Below are positions 12,157 through 24,035 of a stretch of DNA of 64,000 nucleotides, in pieces (the first letter of the stretch is position 1; each line of letters opens with the position of its first letter). Origin of the DNA: Puccinia triticina. Taxonomy: Eukaryota; Basidiomycota; Pucciniomycetes; Pucciniales; Pucciniaceae. The notes under the pieces are model-generated. The model ran no database searches. It worked only from the letters and a program-made list of their open reading frames with translations, and had not been told where the DNA came from. Both the position numbers and the translations under genes were made by a program. The stretch spans positions 5,084,001 to 5,148,000 of the forward strand of contig NC_070561.1 in NCBI RefSeq assembly GCF_026914185.1, given 5' to 3'.

Positions 12157-13796
12157 ACTTGGCTCGAAACAAGTTTTATTGTTATCATCTTTCTTTTTCA
12201 TCCGTCAAAGCCAGCTCACTCTTTTGGGCTCATCCGGTTTGGAAAACTTTTCTTGTTACTCATGCCTTGGGAAGCTTACTCAGAACCCGACCAATTCGAC
12301 CACCGCGACCAAAAATCAAGGTTCACTCTTTCCACTCTGCCACTAACGGGGACCCTTCTGGTGATCATGGGTAATACTGTGAAAACTCATCATTTCGTCA
12401 TTCTCATGCATATCCTTCCTAAATCGGACCCGACCATACCCACCCCCCTGCAGAGAATTGCTGTGAAAAAGTCATATTTTGTTTGCTACTCCATGTAACT
12501 GTACATATTCTATCTATTCGAACATTTTTTCCGTGTTGTAGAAGTGGAGTACATTCATAAGCCCTGTCCATCGCACCCCGGCATCTATTTATCTATATGT
12601 TGGTCTTAATTGTGCTACAGCCTTGTATGTAGCGGCATGTTAATTATTTTGGTTTTTGCAACAGACTCTGATGTCTTTTGCAATACTGCCATACATTTCA
12701 ACTCATTCGATGAACTTATTTGTTGCAGCTGATAACAGGCAAATAATATCTGCTTGGTACCTACCCCTTGGCCCTGGGCTCGTGTACTTCGATCAAGAAG
12801 CTCATGGATTAATTCTCTGTCACCTTGAACAAAATTAATTGATGGAAATAATTAGAGCATAACAAGCGTCTGCCAGTCAATCAGGACTTCGGGTTGCAAT
12901 TTTAAAGTAAGACCAAATTGAATTCATTGGTGAAACTTGTGTCTTGGGAGCAATGCCGCGAAAACACTTGGATTTGTTTTGTTCACCCCTTGGAAGGTGA
13001 TAGTCAGAAGTGAAGGCCTTGTTAACCATCCACAGAATGGACCCTGAAGGTCCACTCAATTGGTAATCCAGTATCTCGAAAAGGTCGGTCAAGTCAATGG
13101 AGGAGGATCGGCAGGTGCAGCCTCTACAACGGTCAACCGGCAAACACAAAAGCTTCTAGATAAACTTTGTATCATATTTGTCTCATTGTATATTTCTAGT
13201 TTATAAGCTTAAGATTATTTAGACAGATGGCTTCTCAATCAATTACCATTAGTATTTAACAATCAGATTGGCGGATGCATTAAAAGCACGATGTTCTCTA
13301 CAAACTTTTATCACTAAAGCTGAAAGAGACGATGTATTCTAACAATCTGATTAGATGAACACGGCTAATTGACCGTGCCCAAGAAGCTTTTACCAAAGCT
13401 TAATCAATTTTTGTCGTCCTCAAGTACTGATCCTCTTTGGACAAATTTGAGCGGGACATAGCAGCACTTAGGAAATAGAAAAGCGCGACGTGCGACGCTT
13501 GTGCCCAGTTTAAGACTTTATGCATTCTACATAGTCCATCAATTTCATACATGTCATCAGAATAAAAATAGAAAGAAGATAAAAAATCAAGAAACAGAAG
13601 AAACGGCCGTGAAAAAATTAGGAAAGGTCTATTGATGTCAAGTTGATACCGAATTTACCGAATTTTGTAAGGTTGACTATTTATCTATCCAAGCTTCACT
13701 CAACTATTATTCCCGAGATTTTATTTCCGTTTAATATACAATTTACAGTATTACACCCAAGACCAAACGCTTCAAGGAAAGAAATTGTTCATCATA
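12157..13796. other. Intergenic, AT-rich
   Basis: About 1.6 kb between two convergent genes (chitin deacetylase, plus; membrane protein, minus). It should contain both 3' ends. I see no ORF with recognisable motifs and no clear repeat; the second half is AT-rich. Confidence 0.5.
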
Positions 13797-15039
13797 TCAA
13801 GCGGGGTTCAACTCAGCCTCGTTGCTATCTGCGCTAGTTGAAGAAGACGATACAGATAGCGTCCTGGTAGCTCCAAACTCGCTCGATCGACTGTCGAGCC
13901 ATCCTCCAGAGCTGGTAAGACCATGAGACGACTCCAAGCCCCGACCGACCATGACCGTCCCGCGTTTTCCGAGCTCGCCAGGCGTTGCTTGCAGGGTACC
14001 TTCCTCTTGTCGTTTAAGTTCCTCCCTGTGAAATGAGATTACCAAAAAAAAAAGCAACTCGAATGATCAATGGTTTGCTCACGTCAGATGAGTGATATGA
14101 TGTCAAAATTTCACACCTTTTCTTAAGCTTTCGTCTCATAATAGCCAGTGCGACGCCGAGGATTAATAACGCGCCGAGCAAGACAGAGCTCACAACAATG
14201 GCTGTTTTTTGGTCGTCGGTGGGTTTGCCGGTCCTTCCCTGGGATTGCTCAGCTGAAGGTGGACTGTAATCCCGCGAATTTCAGGCCGCAATTAGGCATT
14301 CAGTCAAATGGAGTTAGTAGCTATAACCAAAAAGCAAAAATGTCGATGCAGGAAAAACCCAAGTGGCTTACGAAGTCGGTGTCTTCTTTGGGGGTAAAGA
14401 TGACGAGTTTGAGGGGAGGATGTTGGAGGTCAGGTTTGAAGATGAACCGGTAGGAGTTGTTGGACCGTTGATGCGAGCCTGATCAGTGCCGGGTTGGCGT
14501 GCTGGAGTCAAGTCTCCTAGAGCTTGCGAAGCAGTTCCGTTTTTGTTCGGTGGCGAATTTGTGGAAAGATTAGTATCTGGTACGCCGCTTGCAGAGCCCC
14601 TCACGGCGGGAGTGGGCTGTGCTAGAGAGTCAGACGATCCAGCCTGAATCAAAGGAGCTCCGCCAGATTGTTTGGGTGTAGGGAGAGGAGGGATGTTGCT
14701 TTCAGAGATATTCGCCCCCGCAGGAAGCCCAGAGGCAGATCCAGTATTTTTGCTGGTTGATGATCCGCGCGAAGAAGGCAGAAGTGCCCCTGAGGAAACC
14801 CCACCAGCGGGTAGCTCATCACCAGGCGAAGTTGGAATTTCCTGAGAGGGTGGTTGAACAGAGGTGTTCGGATCAGGAGCGGCTGTAATAGGTTTACGCG
14901 GGTCAGAGGCGTTGGCATCAACATTCCGACTCCCAAACTGAGACTCGCCGCACTGGCAGAGGTTGTTTTCTGAGGAGCATATGGTACTCGTTAGGAAGAA
15001 AAGGCTGAAAACTACATGAGCAGCTTTCAGCTGACGCAT
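13797..15039 (-). CDS. Ser/Thr/Pro-rich single-pass membrane protein with signal peptide (unknown family)
   Basis: Three exons on the minus strand: 15039-14372, 14263-14117, 14025-13797, in frame, 347 residues. The ATG at 15039 is chosen because it begins a signal peptide (KAAHVVFSLFFLTSTICS); an upstream GTG-initiated extension is less likely. A short Cys pair (LCQC) follows, then about 180 residues rich in Ser, Pro, Thr, Asn and Gly, expected to be O-glycosylated. Exon 2 codes for one transmembrane helix (AIVVSSVLLGALLILGVALA) and a basic stop-transfer (RRKLKKR). The cytoplasmic tail is Ser-rich. The architecture resembles fungal wall-stress sensors (Mid2/Wsc type), but no WSC cysteine domain is present, so this is only an architectural comparison. 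Confidence 0.75.
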
Positions 15040-15926
15040 TGAAGTGGCCACTTCTTTGCTTCTGGTGATTTGGAGGTGAATTGAGAAGGTGAGGTTGACT
15101 GTGTGAACCTGCTAATCCATACGGATGAGGAGGGTGAGGGAGGGTGCTAGGGGGTTCGATGAATTGGGGAAGTAATCTCGACCCCATCAAAATCGTCATC
15201 GTGTGCATCTTACCCGTCCGGTAGTCTTATCAGTCACCTGCAACAACCAGCTGCTGACGAGTCCTTTTTCGTGGTGTCCAAGTGCGTCTCATCGAGGGCT
15301 CAACGTAGTCAACATCACTCGGTTTCCAAGGTTGCAACTGGCCTCCAATTTATATTCACAACGAGCTTTAAGCTGACCTCGACTTCCGAATCGTCCACGG
15401 GCAGACGCTACCAGACGCTACCAACCGATGAAAGAACCCCGATTGAAAATCAAACCTAGCTGCCCTGGCCTTGCGGGCAGAGTCATACGGAAACTATTTC
15501 AGTCCCTCCTGGGCGCGAAAGTATAGGGCCCGCGGTGGAGATGCTCATGTTGGAAGAGAGTCGGTCAAGCCCGATAGAGCGATATGCGCATCTTATTATG
15601 GTTAATTCCAGTTGCCACCGGTCGACCTACCGCAGGTCATGATATTTATGTTCGACACCATTTGCAGTGTTGGTAAATTTTGAAGCAATCATAATTCGTT
15701 GCAGCTGAGGATATCCGACTGAAATCGGATCGGCGATTCTCCGTAAAAGGTCAGGTGACCCCTGCCGGATCGGGGTCGGGCTGTAAATACACGCGATCGA
15801 CAGTGCGGATCCCTTGCTGACGTTGAGTTTGATTCCCCTGTGCAATATCGCCAGTACTCTTCACAAACACCCCTTTAACCGCTTCCTTTTCCTACCCCAC
15901 CGTTTGAGACGTTGAGACCATTCGAC
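15040..15926. other. Intergenic between divergent genes
   Basis: About 0.9 kb between the minus-strand membrane protein and the Rab gene. No supportable ORF. Pyrimidine-rich sequence just before 15927 is compatible with the Rab leader. Confidence 0.45.
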
Positions 15927-17169
15927 ATGGTTTCCCATCCTCCTCAACCAGGCCCATCGAACTCACGATCCTCGCAAGCACCCAACCAACGACTCTCCAG
16001 CGAACCTCCCCAAACACTCAAGCTTTTGCTCATCGGCTCTTCATCAGTTCAGCTCACCTGCTTCTCATTACTTTCTTTTCAGAATTGAGAAAAAAAGAAA
16101 AGAAAAAAAACTGAATCATTTTCCACGTGTTCACAACTACATCATCCGAAACACAGGTCGGGAAGTCGTCATTGCTATTAAGGTTTACAGATCAAGTATT
16201 TTTATCTGCAGAAGAATCGTCAGCAACGATTGGTGTTGATTTCAAATTCAAACTGATCGATCATAAGGGGAAAAGATACAAATTGAGCATCTGGGATACT
16301 GCTGGTCAGGTGAATAATCATAAAGAATCATTCTAAACGATATTCCAGGGTTAATGAAAGCTGTCGGACCACAACTAACAGACCACAAGTTCTTGCCCGC
16401 CCTCGGGGGCCTTCTTATTCTTTCTGATTAATGATTGATGTCTTTTCAGGAACGGTTCAGGACATTGACGAGTAGCTATTACCGCGGTGCCCAAGGGGTT
16501 TTGCTAGGTTTGTGTGTTGTGCTTTGTTTTCAACTCTTCCCTTCTTTCCGCTAACAGTCCCTGACAAAACCTGCAACCAAATCTATGCAGTTTATGACGT
16601 CACAAATCGAGCATCTTTTGAATCGTTGCCTTCATGGTTTAGTGAATTAGATACATTCGCCCATTCACCACAAGATGTAGTGCGGGTGATTGTTGGAAAC
16701 AAAGTTGACAAGGTTCGCAAACGAAAAAAAAACTTTGTTCCTCTGCCACGGATATCCCAGTTTCATGGCTTGACACTATCTGCTGTGTGTGATTCTTCTT
16801 GTAGGATGAATCCAGGACCGTTTCTACTGAGGAAGGCCGGGCATTTGCGAGCGATAACCATGCGATGTTTTTCGAGACGAGTGTGAAGACCAGGAAGGGT
16901 GTGGATGAAGTCTTTGAAGCCGTAGTTGATAAGGTACCTTCCATCCCAACTTTCCATTTATCCGCGCTCGCTTCCTTCGCCACGTCCTTATCATTTTAGC
17001 TAACCAAATTTAAAACCATCATGACTCCCAAATGAAAAAGATCATAGACTCCATTTCTCTACAACAAGCTAGACAAGGCTACCGCAACGACGGAAGAACT
17101 TTACCTGGCAGTATCGACTTGGATGCTTACAGCGACGATGATCAAACCGGAAGTTGGTGTAACTGTTAA
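15927..17169 (+). CDS. Rab18-like small GTPase
   Basis: Membrane-traffic GTPase; Rab18 acts at ER and lipid-droplet contacts in other eukaryotes. Six exons: 15927-16046, 16157-16309, 16450-16507, 16591-16712, 16805-16933, 17041-17169, giving 236 residues. The P-loop is split by the first intron and reads GSSSVGKS. The effector region has TIGVDFKF (switch I), [19 protein letters not shown] follows (switch II), then NKVD (base recognition) and [10 protein letters not shown] (G5, SAK-like). The protein ends in CNC, a double-geranylgeranylation motif. The [20 protein letters not shown] and [15 protein letters not shown] segments fit Rab18 better than other Rabs. The N-terminal about 30 residues are an extra Ser/Pro-rich extension. 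No defect is visible. Confidence 0.9.
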
Positions 17170-17824
17170 AGCAACGGGTGTCTAGACTCTTAACTTTGGA
17201 CACACACCGAACCTGCGTCCAAAAGAAGGAAAACCCCAACACTTTAGCACTGCAGACTCTTATCTCCACCGAAAAGTCCGACACCAAAACTTCCATCACT
17301 CTTTCTGCTTGTACAGCATTGTATTACTGTGTACTTATCAACCCACGGGCACCCAGTCAAATCTAAGATAAGATCACTTTCTATTTATTTATCACTCTTG
17401 CACATATCTTACTCCTGGCATGTATGCAGGTAATCTGAAATACATACTATAATGGATTCTGAGACGTCTTGTTGCCAGGTTGTATTAATTGATTATGTAT
17501 TCTCTCCAGCCATCATTGTGATATAATCTGGTCAAGTAAACTGGTTACAAAAGGCTCAACACAAATCAAACTTTGTAAGCTTTGAAGTATAGGGACCTTT
17601 CTATTCAAATCAATCAAAAATTTAATGAAACTCAAGATTGAAGATAAAAATGTAACACTGCCTTTGTTTGGAGGGAAGTATGTGAAAGTATAACAGAAGT
17701 ATGCTATATACATATAAATGGAAGTAGAACTAGGTATATGTTCCAATGAAGTGCCTGTGATGCTGGATTACTGCTATTGGCATTTCCTTATCAAGACAAT
17801 AATAGATGACTTGAAGTTGATTCA
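17170..17824. other. Intergenic between convergent genes
   Basis: AT-rich 3' flanks of the Rab gene and of the minus-strand gene ending at 17825; nothing else recognised. Confidence 0.5.
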
Positions 17825-20297
17825 TCATGTATCCTTCAAGTCAATTTTCTTTTTGGCCTTCCGCAATCTTTTACTGTTCAACCCAATCCACCTGTGAACC
17901 TCATCACGAATCATGTTCCTCAATCTTGGCAGACCCACGATTCTTCCATACAGATCAGGATGATTATGGAAAAGGTGTTCATATTTTTCAACAAATGCAG
18001 AATTAAGCTTGACAACTTGCTTATGATATCCAGAATTCATTGCATAGACATCAGATGGATCATAGATTTTCTTGAATTTATTGGCAAAAACTCGGAATTC
18101 ATTTGCTACTGCCTTTGTATATTTTATCCTGGAAGGTAGCAATATCATATGGTACTCGTATTCAATCATGATGCGCTCTTCTTGTTTTGCAAAGACCTCA
18201 TTGAATATTCCTTCAGAGATATTTTTGCTTATAAAATCTAGCACTTCACAAACACAAGGAGCCAACAAGTGCTTCTTCTTTAGCTTTGGTTCATCTAATA
18301 TTTTCTTAAGCATTTTGACGAGCTTTTCAACATCATCTTGGATAGCTGCATGTATCTCATTGCTAGCCATAGATGCTTGGCCATCTGATTTGCGTCCTTC
18401 CTTGAATATGTTATGGTACTTCTCACTTGAAAATAAAAGAAAGAAATCATCAAACTCTTCAAATCTTTTGAACTTCAGCCCCTCCAAATATAAATTTGCA
18501 ATTAGCAACTCAAAGTCAATCCTCAAATTGGTTTGAGGAGTAAGAACTTTAGGACAATTTTGCATTTTAATCAGTGAAAAAGATTTGTTGATGAGATTTA
18601 GTCAGAAACAGCTTACCCTGAAAGAATTTGTACCCAAACTTCCAGAAACCCTGTGCAGTAGGCGCTGTTGGAAACAAGCCCGTGGATATAGATAATCCTT
18701 TCTGGTATTCATGGAATGCATAGATGCTGAGAAGTTTCAGAGCCGCATTGTTTTGAAAGAGCTTGATAATTCTTTCCTCTGCAATGAAATGCCTCTCAAA
18801 CATGAAATCAATCGTTTTTAATATGTAACCAAAAGCGGCCTGTGAAGCATTTGAAATGCTGCCCTGGTTATTCCGAGCATAGACTTCAAATTTGTTTTCA
18901 ATGATTGCTCCCTCAATATCACTGAAATATGAATCAAAGAATTGTTCCCAGGTTTGACTGTCAACAGACGGAAAAAGTCCAGGTGGAAATTTCTCAAACC
19001 ACTCTGCTCCTTCCTGAATTTGATTTTGCTGATCAAACTCTGGATCAACTTCTCCTAGTTCCAACCTTATCAGCTGTTGGAGTATGTAAAGTCGTTTGTC
19101 AGATTGCTGAATTAAATCTGCTTCCTTCGGGTTTACAAGATCCATATTATTTCCAGGGCTGTTTCTTCGGGAATATTTCATGGCCTGTTTGGAACATCTT
19201 CCAAGCTCATCGGAATAGAAATTTAGCAAGGCAACTTTGTCTTTGATTGAGGTGTCAAATCAGTGCCCTCGAAATCTAATATGATCTAAGCTGAAGAAAT
19301 AAAAACTAACATCCATTTCTTTCCCAGTTGCTCTTTATGAGCAGACCTGCAAAAGAGGAGTTCTATCATTAGTCATAAATATTTGAACAATTATCTCGAT
19401 AATCAGCAAGGGTACTGATTGAACGATGCCCCTGGGTTGGACGAAATATTCCCAAACCGGCCGGGGGTCGCTGAGACCCAGAAAGGATTCATCATCCACG
19501 GCGAACTTTTGCAGTTTGTTATACCGTCGGGCAGAATTACTCATCGGCAAGCAAAACGTTTTTGGTCGCCCGGCTCGCCGTTGACGCAGGGCTTTGATGT
19601 CAGCGCGCCCCAGCGGTTTGAGCGTTCATCCAACCACAGGGTAAACTAAATACCCTTTAACGATTTAAAACTTTGCCTTACAACTTTCATCATCCAAACC
19701 TTTCAATTCGGGGAAAAAATCAGTTAACTGTTGAAAGCTCTTCTCTTCCTCAGTCTTTGAAGTCAGGCCCTTCAATCCCCACGTTTGTGGACAAAGTGTA
19801 GATACTAATGAAGCCAGCCTTTTCTCATCTTCAGGAAATGGGCCATTCTCAGGCATTATTTCATCTGTGCGGGATTGAGGAAAGCAGGCGATGGAGAATG
19901 GTTGAATAAAAAACGATTGTGAGAATTATCATCATTCATTTGAACCAATCTTGATAATTTACCGCCAGAAATACTGTGTGTACTCTGCAATTCATCTTCA
20001 ACTGGCGGAGTAAGCACCCCATCAGCTAGTCCTTCCTCGCCTGCAGCGTAGATTTTCTCATTTATGGTGGGGGAGAGGGAGGATGCAAGATGGGAAAAAT
20101 TAACAAGAATTTTAAGAATTATGTTCAGTCTGGTGGTGTCAAATTTAACATGTAGCAAAAAAAGTACCTCTAGAGATGACGGCAGCTCCAAGACTACGAG
20201 GAGTACTGATTGCCTCTGCTGTGCTGACTGATGGAGTATACACTCCGACCAACGCTGAGATAGTGTAAACGCTCAAAATAATGGATCGGGAAAACAT
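17825..20297 (-). CDS. Multi-exon secreted protein of unknown family (candidate rust-specific)
   Basis: Minus strand, ATG at 20297, with a signal-peptide-like start (MFSRSIILSVYTISALVGVY). Exon 1 is 20297-20168, exon 2 20040-19963, exon 3 19864-19682; these join in frame (...SISG/DEIMPENGPF...). The middle exons (about 19550-19340 and 19240-18617) carry FLGLSDPRPVWEYFVQP and then DELGRCSKQAMKYSRRN through GFWKFGYKFFQG. The last exon, 18546-17825, starts VLTPQTNLRIDFELL and ends RLRKAKKKIDLKDT. The splice between exon 3 and the 19.5-kb exon is not resolved, so this may be a damaged copy. The product is mostly helical, acidic/basic mixed, with few Cys and no domain I recognise. Large lineage-specific secreted families of this kind are common in rusts, which is the basis of the label. 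Confidence 0.6.
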
Positions 20298-20365
20298 TTC
20301 AATATAGCGAATGGCTGGATTGGACAGGCTGGGCCCAACCTCATCCTCATATCTTCTTCATCGAG

Positions 20366-20895
20366 AGTCGAGACGTCTTCCTCTGAGCCCGAAACATCGC
20401 GCATCAAGAACCAATACACCCATTGCCATCGTCGCTCATGAGTGGCAGCATATTTTCGTAGTATTGAAGTTGACAATGGAGTTTCAACGAGGACCGTTAA
20501 AACAATCGGAAGCCTCTGGGAACTAGTATGCAGTATTACCAAATATCAAGCAGACAAAGCGAACCCAAATTCACAGATCCTTCTCAATCTTACAGCCTAC
20601 TACAATGTTATAACTCACGCATGAAATGCTTGTCAGCAATAAGTTCCGGTCACGAGGGAGAGTGCATACATAGTTACGACTGAAGTACCGACCTTAACTC
20701 GTAGGGTTGACATTGACTGGACTGTTTGGGAGCTGCGGCACCTTGTGGCACGGGACCTTGCGAGACGTTTTATCCTTGGTAGGTCGTCCCCAGCCCGTCC
20801 AAAGAGGCTTTGATCAATCTTGAAAAACCAGACAAGATGAGGTTTGTGGGCTTGACCTGTCCTGTCTTACTTCCAGTATGCGTCACGTCAAGAGG
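20366..20895. repeat. Duplicated segment, copy A (uninterrupted)
   Basis: Closely similar to 30326-30544 plus 32479-32801. Shared landmarks are AACCAATACACCCATTGCCA, TCATGAGTGGCAGCATATTT, TAACTCACGCATGAAATGCT, GGCACGGGACCTTGC and ATGCGTCACGTCAAGAGGGA. Copy A is continuous where copy B is split, so it represents the empty site. No coding function recognised. It abuts the start of the minus-strand secreted gene. Confidence 0.85.
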
Positions 20896-21396
20896 GAAGG
20901 CGAAGTCAATGTTAAACTCCTGCAAGGCGTACATACAGCCGTCCTACAACGAACAGGCCAGGGATGCTTGTCGTTGGAAGGGAGACTGCGGTTGATCTGG
21001 GCTCTCCAGGCGTCGCTCGAGGGCAAGGTCGGCAGTAGGAGTGCAGCAGCAGCAGGGGCGGGGGCGGGTAAGTGGAGATGTATGCATGCGCGCAGCGGGA
21101 CGTCTTGGGCAATAATTCAAGGGCCTGGCTGGCGGCAAGGCTGTGTGGAGCCGGGTGAGCTGTGATGGGTGGAACTGAAGGCGAGTTTGAGGATTGTCTT
21201 GGAGCTCTCCAGCCGGTCTGTGTCCATCGACTCCTGGGACATCGTCCGGCCAAGCTTGGATGCTGGCAGGACATTGAATTTGCAGAAGCCGAAAGCGCGC
21301 GTGACACACCCAAAACCCCCGCTTGGCACATGGCACATGGCCAAGCTGGCGGCACAAAGCCCCGCTGGGCCGAGGCCAGGCAAGGGTGCCACGCCT

Positions 21397-21605
21397 GCCA
21401 AAGATGCCGGCCATCAAGGAGAGAAGTTCCCCTCCTCGATGGCCGGTCTGCAAACCGGTCATCAAGAGTTTCCCTTCTTGATGACCGATACAGGTATCAA
21501 CCACCAAGAAGGTAGTCGTCTCTCCCCCTCTATGACCGGTTTTCAAACCAACCATCCAGGAGGGGTACTCTCTTCTGGATGGGTGGTCTCCTCCTCAAGA
21601 CTAGC
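21397..21605. repeat. Palindromic foldback array, short copy
   Basis: Alternating direct and inverted units with core GACCGG...CCGGTCATCAAGAG, for example CGATGGCCGGTCTG / CAAACCGGTCATCAAGAG. Same repeat family as the arrays near 31, 50.5 and 54.5 kb. Confidence 0.75.
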
Positions 21606-22831
21606 AGTGTATCGGCGCTTGATATTGACACATCCGCTGGCCGGTACACAACTGATGTTACCGCGATGATCCCATCGGCCCAGAGCTTGGGGCCGGTATT
21701 TAGTTTATCCTACCCCGGGGGATTCCCCGGGCTAGGACGGCGGCCACTACTTGGGTATGTAGCCTGGCCATTTCCGCGCCCCGGCTCCAAATCTTTTCCT
21801 CACCGAGATTTGGAGACCGGGATCGACTAGCGCCGAGTGCTAATCAGCGACGGGACTGTTCTGTCCAGGTGAGTAGTGTTCCAGAGTTGTTTAGCAAAGT
21901 TGAACGCTGAGCAGGTTGCCGAGTTTCCCCATAACACTAGCTGGAAACCCCCGATGACGGCCGATGTGCTTCATTTTAGATTACGTCGGGCGCCGTCAGC
22001 TTGTCAATCCGATTTCCCCCGTGGCGTAAATATGGTTTCCATGAGTTCTCTGTGTTCATGATTGTCCTCTGCTTCCTATCGGCCCTCCCGAAATGCAAAT
22101 TTCTGGGAAACGTGTCTGGATTGTTCAGGTTGACATTCCTCCAGTTAGATTCCACTTGAAGTGTGCCCCTGTCCAAACTTGACTGACGAAGCTCTGCGAT
22201 ACAGAATCACAGGATTGAATTCTAACCCTCACCGCCTGCCAGTGCAAGACACGTCAAACGTTGCGCAGGAAAGAGTGCTTTCTATAGGTTATGTCGCGAG
22301 TTGTCAGGTTATCAATCCGACTTTTCCCGTGGCTTAACTACGGTTTTCAATCAGTGCCCCCTCCCAAAAGGCAAAGTTCTGAGAAACGTAATACTAATGC
22401 GATTGCCCATTTCTTCTATAAATATAGAGAGACATCGACCTTGAACCATCTCCCATCAGACCTTCTCAGCCTTCAAATCGGTTTAGTTTGCGATCACTCG
22501 GCGTCTTTTGCGCTAATCGGATTACTTGGTCCCTAAAAAGTAAGAGTTTGGCGGCTCAGTAGCATCTTTTTTTGACCAGCTCCTGACGTGATTTTTGTCC
22601 AGAGAATAACCACAAATTGTCAAAGAAGATTGTATTCTGAACATCCCCAACAGTCATTTATCAAACCCTTATCTTGAATCAAAGATCAGTGTGAGTGAGC
22701 TTCTGCATCATCTTTCCATCACAATATGTGTATTCTACCAAATCACATGAATATTGATTTGAAATCATCCACATTTTCCACCCTATCATTGCACCATATA
22801 TCAATAAATATTCACCTCGAAGTTCTATAAG
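21606..22831. other. Intergenic with a diverged internal duplication
   Basis: Two similar blocks, about 21975-22115 and 22290-22395, share TCAATCCGA...CCCGTGGC.TAA..A.GGTTT and ...GGGAAACGT-like ends. A TATAAATATAGAG element lies at about 22418. No ORF recognised before 22832. Confidence 0.5.
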
Positions 22832-23197
22832 ATGAAGATTACTGGAACATCAATTGTTGTTCTCTTATTTGGTGGCTTCATGTCTTTGGAGGCCAACCCT
22901 GGTGTCCCTTGGCAGTACCGGGCGCGAGAACCCACTGCTGACTTCCTCAGTACTTTTCATCGGTCGGCATTTTATAGTGAAGCTGGAAGTTCCAGTATAG
23001 CATCACCATCATCCACGATAACTTTTGAATATGTGGGTAGAAATCAACACAAAGTCCATAACACAGGTGCTAGAAGGGTACAGTACTTGTTGAGAAATGT
23101 GCATTATCCAGACTACTGGCTTGAATCTTCCCTTGGACCTGGAGAAGAAAAAACATTCAATGGTAAACCTTCCCGTATCTGGGTTAGAGATGCTTGA
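22832..23197 (+). CDS. Small secreted protein, 121 residues, Cys-free (candidate effector)
   Basis: A single ORF from ATG 22832 with a clear signal peptide (ITGTSIVVLLFGGFMSLEA) followed by a mature chain of about 100 residues without cysteine. The C-terminal half (NTGARRVQYLLRNVHYPDYW...SLGPGEEKTFNGKPSRIWVRD) has the alternating pattern of a small beta-sandwich. A long AT-rich upstream region and short coding length fit rust secreted-protein genes. Family unknown; an effector role is inference from size, signal peptide and lack of a known domain. Stop at 23195-23197. Confidence 0.6.
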   Translation: MKITGTSIVVLLFGGFMSLEANPGVPWQYRAREPTADFLSTFHRSAFYSEAGSSSIASPSSTITFEYVGRNQHKVHNTGARRVQYLLRNVHYPDYWLESSLGPGEEKTFNGKPSRIWVRDA

Positions 23198-23932
23198 GTG
23201 CTATCAATGACCAGTATCTTGGCTGGAAGTATTAGATTTTTTATATCTAGGAGAAATTTTCTGAGATGATTTTGGAGTTCTTTTATTTCTCTCAGACTAA
23301 TTTCATACTACAGTCAACATTGAAAGGCATGCAAAGGGTGTAGTTAAACAAATCCCCATTCTACTAAAAAGATATCCCAGTGTCATCATGTCAATATTTC
23401 TCCTCTTTGCCCTTCGAATTGTGTCACTCTTTCCAGATCACTGAGGAATTTTCCACAATCAAAGAAACACAAAAGAGAAAAGAAATATATATATTAGATC
23501 ACCATTGTGCTTTGTTTATCCAAAATCCTGGACCAGCCCCAACCCAAATAGTGTTTACTGGGTTTGTTTTTGTCCTACAGTTTTGGTTTCTGATCCAGCC
23601 TGCTTTTCCCCTGGAAGAGTGGCAGGGAGGGTTTGAGCCCGTCTATATCCTGAGTTTGGGGTCAGCGCCATGGTTCCATTGTGGGAAATGATTACTCTTT
23701 TGAAACTCTACAAAATAAGCGGGAATTTGAACTTGGAGAGGGTCCAACTGTTGGAATTTACTACAGGCTCAATACAGAGTGCTGGTGATGGTCAATGTCA
23801 TGAGATGTGGAGACAAATGAATTTCAATAAAGTGAAGTATTTTTAGCCCCAGAGTACATGTCACAGTACCTGAAGTAACTGCAAAATTACTACTCTTATA
23901 TTACATTCATTTAAAACTTTATTCCACATGTA
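23198..23932. other. Intergenic, AT-rich
   Basis: Lies between the small secreted gene and the target duplication of the MULE. Short ORFs only; no recognisable motif. Confidence 0.5.
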
Positions 23933-23940
23933 TATAATTA
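23933..23940. repeat. Left 8-bp target-site duplication of the MULE
   Basis: TATAATTA, identical to 29363-29370 across the element. Confidence 0.9.
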
Positions 23941-24035
23941 CGGACTTACTTCGCGCACTGTGGGGGTTGTTGTCTCGACGTCCAGCCCCCAGTGCGCGCC
24001 TCTGCCACGGCTCTTCGCGCACTGTGAATTCCCCC
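23941..24035 (+). repeat. MULE left terminal inverted repeat
   Basis: Begins CGGACTTACTTCGCGCACTG and contains CCAGCCCCCAGTGCGCGCCT. It matches the reverse complement of 29260-29362 except that it lacks one internal block of about 20 nt. Confidence 0.9.

Noticed and set aside
20912..21669. Several overlapping ORFs of 90-200 codons on both strands
   Set aside because: GC-rich repeat and foldback sequence open in many frames; no motif, no codon preference and no splice signals.
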